NCBI RefSeq assembly: GCF_023887685.1
Contig: NZ_JAMWMR010000005.1
Span: forward strand, 248,001 to 312,000
DNA length: 64,000 nt
From: Streptomyces macrolidinus
GTDB taxonomy: Bacteria; Actinomycetota; Actinomycetes; Streptomycetales; Streptomycetaceae
Reading direction: 5' to 3'
Shown: one piece after another, positions 59,382-64,000 of the stretch
How positions within the stretch are numbered: the stretch's first letter is position 1
Layout of the letters: the number at the start of each line of letters is the position of its first letter
The notes under the pieces: model-generated
What the model was told of the DNA's origin: nothing
Database searches by the model: none
What the model saw: the letters and a program-made list of their open reading frames with translations, nothing else
Program-made: the position numbers and the translations under genes

Positions 59382-60284
59382 TCAGCGGCCGGTGCCCGCG
59401 TCGGCGTTGGGGCCGCTGTAGTCCTCGCCGTAGGCGCCCTTGGCGGGACGGCGGCGGCGCATGGGGGGCTCGACGCCGTCGGCGAGGCGGCGGGCGGTGA
59501 GGAGGAAGCCGGTGTGTCCGATCATCCGGTGGTCGGGGCGGACGGCGAGGCCTTCGATGTGCCAGTTGCGGATCATCGTCTCCCAGGCGGTCGGCTCGTT
59601 GAAGCAGCCGATCTCGCGGATGGACTCGACGGTCCGGGCGAGCTGGGTGGTGGTGGCCACGTAGCAGCACAGGATGCCGCCGGGGACGAGCGCCTTGGAG
59701 ACGGCCTCCAGGCATTCCCAGGGGGCGAGCATGTCGAGGATGACGCGGTCGACGTCGGTGTCGCTCAGGTTGTCCTGGAGGTCACCGACGGTGAGCTGCC
59801 AGGCGGGGTGGGGGCCGCCGAAGTAGCGCTCGACGTTCGCCTGGGCGATCTCGGCGAAGTCGGCGCGGCGCTCGTAGCTGTGCAGCATGCCCTGGTCGCC
59901 GATGGCGCGCAGCAGGAAGCTGCTGAGCGAGCCGGAGCCGACGCCGGCTTCGACGACGCGTGCGCCGGGGAAGATGTCGGCGAAGGCGAGGATCTGTCCG
60001 GCGTCCTTGGGGTAGACGACGGCGGCCCCGCGGGGCATGGACAGGACGTAGTCGGGGAGCAGGGGGCGCAGCGCGAGGTAGGCGACGTTCCCGGTGGTGC
60101 GGACAACGCTGCCCTCGGGGGCGCCGATCAGTTCGTCGTGCGGGAAGGAACCCTTGTGGGTGTGGAAGTTCTTTCCTGCTTCGAGCGTGAACGTGTAGTG
60201 GCGGCCCTTGGGGTCGGTGAGCTGTACCTGGTCCCCGACCTTGAAGGGCCCGCGCCTGCGGGCGGCACCGGTCGGTTCGGACAT
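59382..60284 (-). CDS. trmI: tRNA (adenine-58-N1)-methyltransferase TrmI
   Basis: 300 residues. An N-terminal beta domain (FKVGDQVQLTDPKGRHYTFTL) and a Rossmann SAM domain with VVEAGVGSGSLSSFLLRAIG, LHSYERRADFAEIAQANVE and DRVILDMLAPWE. It makes m1A58 in the T-loop of tRNAs. Full length. In several actinobacteria it lies near the proteasome locus, as here. Confidence 0.95.
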   Translation of the reverse strand: MSEPTGAARRRGPFKVGDQVQLTDPKGRHYTFTLEAGKNFHTHKGSFPHDELIGAPEGSVVRTTGNVAYLALRPLLPDYVLSMPRGAAVVYPKDAGQILAFADIFPGARVVEAGVGSGSLSSFLLRAIGDQGMLHSYERRADFAEIAQANVERYFGGPHPAWQLTVGDLQDNLSDTDVDRVILDMLAPWECLEAVSKALVPGGILCCYVATTTQLARTVESIREIGCFNEPTAWETMIRNWHIEGLAVRPDHRMIGHTGFLLTARRLADGVEPPMRRRRPAKGAYGEDYSGPNADAGTGR

Positions 60285-60330
60285 GTGACCAGCCTACCGG
60301 CAGTGGAGGGGGCCGTTGACCAGTCGGTGG

Positions 60331-61725
60331 TCAGCTCGGGCGGGCCATGGCTTTGACGAAGGCGCGTTCGACGTCGGTGGCGGACAGGACGCCGTAGATC
60401 GCGCCGGTCTCCTCGATGACGAGGTATTCGGTGGCGGGGGCGGCGCGGAGGGCGTCGAGGAGGTCTTCGCCGGTGAGTTCGGCGGAGAGGCGCATGCCGT
60501 CGGTGAGGTCGTGGGCGAGGCTGCTGACGGCGACCCAGGGGCGGCGGTGTTCGGGTACGCCGACGATGGCGGCTTCGCGGACGAGGGAGAGGGGTTGGCC
60601 GTGGGGGTCGACGACGACGAGGGCGCGGGCGCCGACGTCGTTGGCGCGGCGCAGGGCTTCGGAGAGGGGGGTGTCGGCCTGGACGGGGACGGCGCGGCGG
60701 GTGAGGGCGCGGGCGCGCAGTTCGGGGAGGTGTTCGCGCAGGCGGGCCATGCGCAGGCTGTTTCCGGCGCCGGTCCAGATGATCGCGGCGAGGATGGCGG
60801 CGAGCAGGGCGTCGGTGAGGGTGTCCAGGCCGATGCTGTCGTCGGCGGGGGCGCCGAGGGCGCCGGACTGGGTGAGGAGGGGGAGGCCGACGAGGACGGA
60901 GAGGGCGAGGGCGCGGCCGATCCAGGCGGCGGCGATGGTGCCGCTCATGGGCTTGCCGGTGATCTTCCAGACGATGGCGCGGAGCATGCGTCCGCCGTCG
61001 AGGGGGAGGCCGGGGAGGAGGTTGAAGGCGGCCACGAAGAGGTTGGAGATCATGAGGCCGGCGAGGAGGACGCCGGGGACGGTGTCCGCGCGGACGGTCT
61101 GGTGGGCGAGGTAGAAGAGGCCGGCGAGGGCGAGGGAGAGGAGGGGGCCGACGAAGGCGAGGACGAATTCTCGTCCGGGGGTTTCGGCTTCCTTCTCGAT
61201 TTCGGAGGCGCCGCCGAAGAACTGGAGTTGGATGCGGCGTACGGGGAGTCGGAAGCGGAGGGCGGCGATGGTGTGGGCGAGTTCGTGGATGAGGACGGAG
61301 GCGTAGAAGGCGACGGCGAAGAAGAGGGAGACGAGGTAGCGGGCGGCGCCGAGTTCGGGGAGTACGCGGTCGAGTTGGCCGCCGAAGATCCAGGTGATGA
61401 GGGCGGCGACGAGGAACCAGCTCGGGGCGACGTAGACGGGTACGCCGAAGGGGCGGCCCATGAGGATGCCGCCGCCGGGTTCTTTGGGGCGCTGCGGGGT
61501 GGGGGCGGGGGTGTTCCGGGGCGCCGAGGGGGTGCGCGTCTCGGCGGTCGGTGTGCTGGCGTCGGTCGGTGTGCTGGCGTCGGTCGGTGACGGTGGGGTG
61601 TCGGTGGGTGTCCGCCGCTCCTCGTGGGCCGCGGGTTCGGCGGTCTGTGCCGCGGGGGCTTCCTCGCGGGCGGTCGCGCCGTTGTTGTCGGGGCGCGGCT
61701 GTCCGCTCTCGCCGCTCTCGTCCAC
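60331..61725 (-). CDS. Site-2 protease family M50 metalloprotease with CBS domains
   Basis: 464 residues from GTG 61725 (GAGGGG upstream). A Pro/Thr-rich cytosolic tail of about 85 residues precedes the membrane protease: zinc motif VLIHELAHTIAALRF and the second motif NLLPGLPLDGGRMLRAI. About six helices. Two CBS modules follow (residues about 335-460, with ALVVVDPHGQPLSLV and YLVIEETGAIYGVLSA). Rip3-type proteases cut within the membrane; substrate unknown. Confidence 0.93.
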   Translation of the reverse strand: MDESGESGQPRPDNNGATAREEAPAAQTAEPAAHEERRTPTDTPPSPTDASTPTDASTPTAETRTPSAPRNTPAPTPQRPKEPGGGILMGRPFGVPVYVAPSWFLVAALITWIFGGQLDRVLPELGAARYLVSLFFAVAFYASVLIHELAHTIAALRFRLPVRRIQLQFFGGASEIEKEAETPGREFVLAFVGPLLSLALAGLFYLAHQTVRADTVPGVLLAGLMISNLFVAAFNLLPGLPLDGGRMLRAIVWKITGKPMSGTIAAAWIGRALALSVLVGLPLLTQSGALGAPADDSIGLDTLTDALLAAILAAIIWTGAGNSLRMARLREHLPELRARALTRRAVPVQADTPLSEALRRANDVGARALVVVDPHGQPLSLVREAAIVGVPEHRRPWVAVSSLAHDLTDGMRLSAELTGEDLLDALRAAPATEYLVIEETGAIYGVLSATDVERAFVKAMARPS

Positions 61726-61907
61726 GCTGTCCCCTCGGTCGAAGCGTCTCCCCGGCCCCGGTGGTACGGGGTGGGAGGGTCCGTGGGTCGATGGTATGCG
61801 GCGTTCGTGGTGTGGTCCGCCCCGGCACCCCTTGTGGTGTGTGCGGCGTCACGCGGGGGTGGGCGCGGCTGGGTCACTGTCGGTGGTGGGCCGTAGGCTC
61901 TGTGGTC

Positions 61908-62783
61908 ATGGATACCAGTACTGACGGCGCTGTGGAGGGGTCTGCTGCGACGGAGAGGGCTGCTGTGGCTGCCGTGCCTCCGGCGTCGTTGTCGCCTTCG
62001 CGGGCGAGCGATTTCATGCAGTGTCCGCTGTTGTACCGGTTCCGGGTGATCGACAGGTTGCCGGAGAAGCCGAGTGAGGCGGCGACGCGGGGCACGTTGG
62101 TGCATGCGGTGCTGGAGCGGCTCTTCGACGCGCCTGCCGGGGAGCGGACGGCGCCGCGGGCCAGGTCGTTGGTGCCGGGTCAGTGGGATCGGTTGCGGGA
62201 GAGCAGGCCGGAGGTCGCGGAGTTGTTCGCGGACGATCCGGGTGGTGAGCGGCTGTCGCGGTGGCTCGGGGAGGCGGAGCGGCTGGTCGAGCGGTGGTTC
62301 TCGCTGGAGGATCCGACGCGTCTGGAGCCGGCGGAGCGCGAGTTGTTCGTCGAGGCGGAGTTGGAGTCGGGGCTGAGGCTGCGGGGGATCATCGATCGTG
62401 TCGATATCGCGCCTACGGGTGAGGTGCGGATCGTGGACTACAAGACGGGGAAGGCGCCGCGGCCGGAGTACGCGGAGGGGGCGCTGTTCCAGATGAAGTT
62501 CTACGCGTTGGTGGTGTGGCGGCTGAAGCGGGTGGTGCCGCGGCGGTTGCAGCTCGTGTATCTCGGCAGTGGTGATGTGCTGACGTACGACCCGGTGGTC
62601 GCGGATCTGGAGCGGGTGGAGCGCAAGCTGCTGGCGTTGTGGGAGGCGATCCGGTCGGCGACGGAGTCGGGTGACTGGCGTCCGCGTCCTACCCGGTTGT
62701 GCGGTTGGTGTGATCACCAGGCGGTCTGCCCGGAGTTCGGGGGTACTCCCCCGCCGTATCCGCTGCCGGTGCGGGCGGTTTAG
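61908..62783 (+). CDS. RecB-family PD-(D/E)XK nuclease with Cas4-like cysteine set
   Basis: 291 residues. SPSRASDFMQCPLLYRFRVI carries the first cysteine; GTLVHAVLERLF is the conserved His motif; GIIDRVDIAPTGEVRIVDYKTGK is the nuclease core (Asp and D-Y-K). CGWCDHQAVCPEF near the C-terminus supplies three more cysteines, so an Fe-S cluster as in Cas4 and AddB is likely. A stand-alone nuclease of unknown role, common in actinobacteria. Third codon positions are dominated by G. Confidence 0.92.
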   Translation: MDTSTDGAVEGSAATERAAVAAVPPASLSPSRASDFMQCPLLYRFRVIDRLPEKPSEAATRGTLVHAVLERLFDAPAGERTAPRARSLVPGQWDRLRESRPEVAELFADDPGGERLSRWLGEAERLVERWFSLEDPTRLEPAERELFVEAELESGLRLRGIIDRVDIAPTGEVRIVDYKTGKAPRPEYAEGALFQMKFYALVVWRLKRVVPRRLQLVYLGSGDVLTYDPVVADLERVERKLLALWEAIRSATESGDWRPRPTRLCGWCDHQAVCPEFGGTPPPYPLPVRAV

Positions 62784-62893
62784 GGGCGCGGGTGGACGCG
62801 GGTCCGGGCGGGCGCGGGGGTGTGGGTCAGGGCGCGGGCGTCGGGTGGTGGTGAGCAGGGCAGAATGGGGCCGGACTAGCGAAGGAGACTTAC

Positions 62894-63565
62894 GTGGCCA
62901 TCCGTGTCCTACTGGTCGATGACCAGCCCCTGCTGCGTACGGGCTTCCGGATGATTCTGGAGGCCGAGCAGGACATCGCGGTCGTCGGCGAGGCCGGGGA
63001 CGGCCTCCAGGCCCTCGATCAGGTGCGTGTTCTTCAGCCGGATGTGGTGCTGATGGACATTCGTATGCCGCGCATGGACGGGGTGGAGGCGACTCGGCAG
63101 ATCACCGGTCCCGGGCGGGACGGTCCGGCGAAGGTGCTGGTGCTGACGACCTTCGATCTGGACGAGTATGTGGTGGAGGCGTTGCGCGCGGGTGCCAGCG
63201 GGTTCCTTCTCAAGGACGCTCCGGCCCATGAGTTGGTGCAGGCGATCCGGGTGGTCGCGGCGGGTGAGGCGTTGTTGGCGCCGAGTATCACGCGTCGGCT
63301 GCTGGACAAGTTCGCGGTGCATCTGCCGTCCGGGGAGGAGCCGGTTCCGGACACGCTGCACACGTTGACCGAGCGTGAGGTCGAGGTGTTGAAGCTGGTG
63401 GCGCGCGGGTTGTCGAACGCGGAGATCGCGGCTGATCTGTTCGTCAGTGAGACCACGGTGAAGACGCATGTGGGTCATGTGTTGACGAAGCTGGGGCTGC
63501 GGGACCGGGTGCAGGCGGCGGTGTACGCGTACGAGAGCGGGTTGGTGCGTCCCGGCGCGCAGTAG
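62894..63565 (+). CDS. NarL/LuxR-type response regulator
   Basis: 223 residues from GTG 62894 after AAGGAGA. The receiver domain has acidic residues VDDQ at 9-10, phosphoacceptor Asp-55 in VVLMDIRMPRMDG and the conserved Lys in FLLKDAPAHELV. The LuxR HTH is at about 155-210 (LTEREVEVLKLVARGLSNAE, TTVKTHVGHVLTKLGL). No kinase adjoins it in the window; the orphan kinase at 18.5 kb is not of the usual partner type. Confidence 0.93.
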   Translation: MAIRVLLVDDQPLLRTGFRMILEAEQDIAVVGEAGDGLQALDQVRVLQPDVVLMDIRMPRMDGVEATRQITGPGRDGPAKVLVLTTFDLDEYVVEALRAGASGFLLKDAPAHELVQAIRVVAAGEALLAPSITRRLLDKFAVHLPSGEEPVPDTLHTLTEREVEVLKLVARGLSNAEIAADLFVSETTVKTHVGHVLTKLGLRDRVQAAVYAYESGLVRPGAQ

Positions 63566-63600
63566 CGAGCGCGCCTCCCAGCAGACCTGATCGGATGTGG

Positions 63601-63654
63601 CGAAGGCCCCCGGGCCGCCTGGACGCGGTGCGTCCGGGGCTCCGGGGGCCTTCG
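63601..63654. terminator. Bidirectional hairpin between convergent genes
   Basis: CGAAGGCCCCCGG (63601-63613) pairs with CCGGGGGCCTTCG (63642-63654); inside is a second stem GGACGC/GCGTCC (63621-63635). It lies between the response regulator stop and the stop of the convergent binding-protein gene. Confidence 0.88.
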
Positions 63655-63665
63655 GTTGTGCGGGA

Positions 63666-64000
63666 TCAGCCGCTCACGCCGCGGCTGAGCTCCCAGAGCT
63701 GCAGCGTGGACGAGGTGCTCATCGCGTACTCGCCGCCCATGATGTCGTCCTTGATGGCGACGTACTGCTTGCCCTGCCACAGCGGGATGACGGGCACGTC
63801 CTCGGCGACGATGTCCTGGATCTCGGTGATGCTCTTCGACGCGGCGAGCCGGTCGGCCTCGCGCCGGGACTGGGGGATCAGGGTGTTGCGGATCTGGCTG
63901 TTGACGTACGTCGAGTTGAGGAAGTTGTCCTTGTCGAGGACCGGTGCGATGAAGGTGTCCGCGTCCGGGAAGTCGGGGAACCAGCCCATGCCGAAGACCT
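63666..64000 (-). CDS. Peptide/oligopeptide ABC transporter substrate-binding protein (only the C-terminal end in window)
   Basis: The last 112 or so residues of a family-5 extracellular solute-binding protein: GMGWFPDFPDADTFIAPVL, IPQSRREADRLAASKSITEI and VPVIPLWQGKQYVAIKDDIM. The N-terminus, with any lipoprotein signal, lies beyond base 64000. It would deliver peptides to an ABC permease. Confidence 0.85.
   Translation of the reverse strand, partial: VFGMGWFPDFPDADTFIAPVLDKDNFLNSTYVNSQIRNTLIPQSRREADRLAASKSITEIQDIVAEDVPVIPLWQGKQYVAIKDDIMGGEYAMSTSSTLQLWELSRGVSG

Overview
The window is high-GC actinobacterial chromosome, almost certainly Streptomyces: third codon positions are nearly all G or C, GTG starts are common, and the gene order (argCJ; pheST; infC-rpmI-rplT; tatAC; pafABC; prcBA-pup-dop-mpa) is the conserved Streptomyces core arrangement as I know it from S. 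coelicolor. Nearly everything is chromosomal housekeeping. I saw no tRNA or rRNA gene, no CRISPR array and no intact insertion sequence.

Layout. 1-8.3 kb: arginine genes argC-argJ behind a candidate ARG box, a GNAT acetyltransferase, a divergent MocR regulator/DMT exporter pair whose start codons overlap, a DUF1918 protein, a Tat-exported glycosidase-like protein and a 3-hydroxyacyl-CoA dehydrogenase. 8.3-12.3 kb: the accessory-looking part. Two paralogous membrane proteins with a possible TIR-like cytosolic domain flank a two-gene unit (RipA-like membrane protein plus DUF7701-like protein), followed by a frame-broken small ORF with a strong terminator and an 85-residue tail-anchored protein. 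12.3-14.4 kb: NUDIX hydrolase and HTH/TPR regulator. 14.7-23.3 kb: pheST, a cytosolic sensor kinase, a SpoU rRNA methyltransferase, rplT-rpmI-infC (infC probably starts at AUC) and a DUF1844 gene next to a MITE-like inverted repeat. 23.3-32.4 kb: SseB-like protein, a mycosin-type protease paired with a membrane protein carrying eighteen 12-residue repeats, an alanine-racemase-fold enzyme, a DUF2510 protein, a LysR/TDT-transporter pair and an XRE-cupin regulator.

32.8-43.0 kb: a glycine-betaine-type ABC system (ATPase plus a permease fused to two tandem substrate-binding domains), a 5'-3' exonuclease, a siderophore-interacting protein behind an iron box, a GNAT enzyme, a pseudouridine synthase and a HelY-type helicase. 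43.2-58.5 kb: tatC-tatA, two small genes, pafC-pafB, an FKBP, pafA, a divergent MFS/LacI pair, then prcA, prcB, an endonuclease VII-like gene, pup, dop and mpa, and a ferredoxin. Together they make the pupylation-proteasome system: PafA ligates Pup to substrates, Mpa unfolds them into the PrcBA core, Dop removes Pup, and PafBC is a DNA-damage-responsive activator in relatives. 58.6-64 kb: a secreted protein, trmI, an M50/CBS protease, a RecB-like nuclease with a Cas4-type cysteine set, a NarL response regulator and the end of a peptide-binding ABC protein.

Several gene ends carry perfect or near-perfect hairpins without a U-tract, as is usual for Streptomyces terminators. Codon third positions change strand preference near 54 kb: C-rich on the + strand to the left, G-rich to the right, whatever the gene direction.
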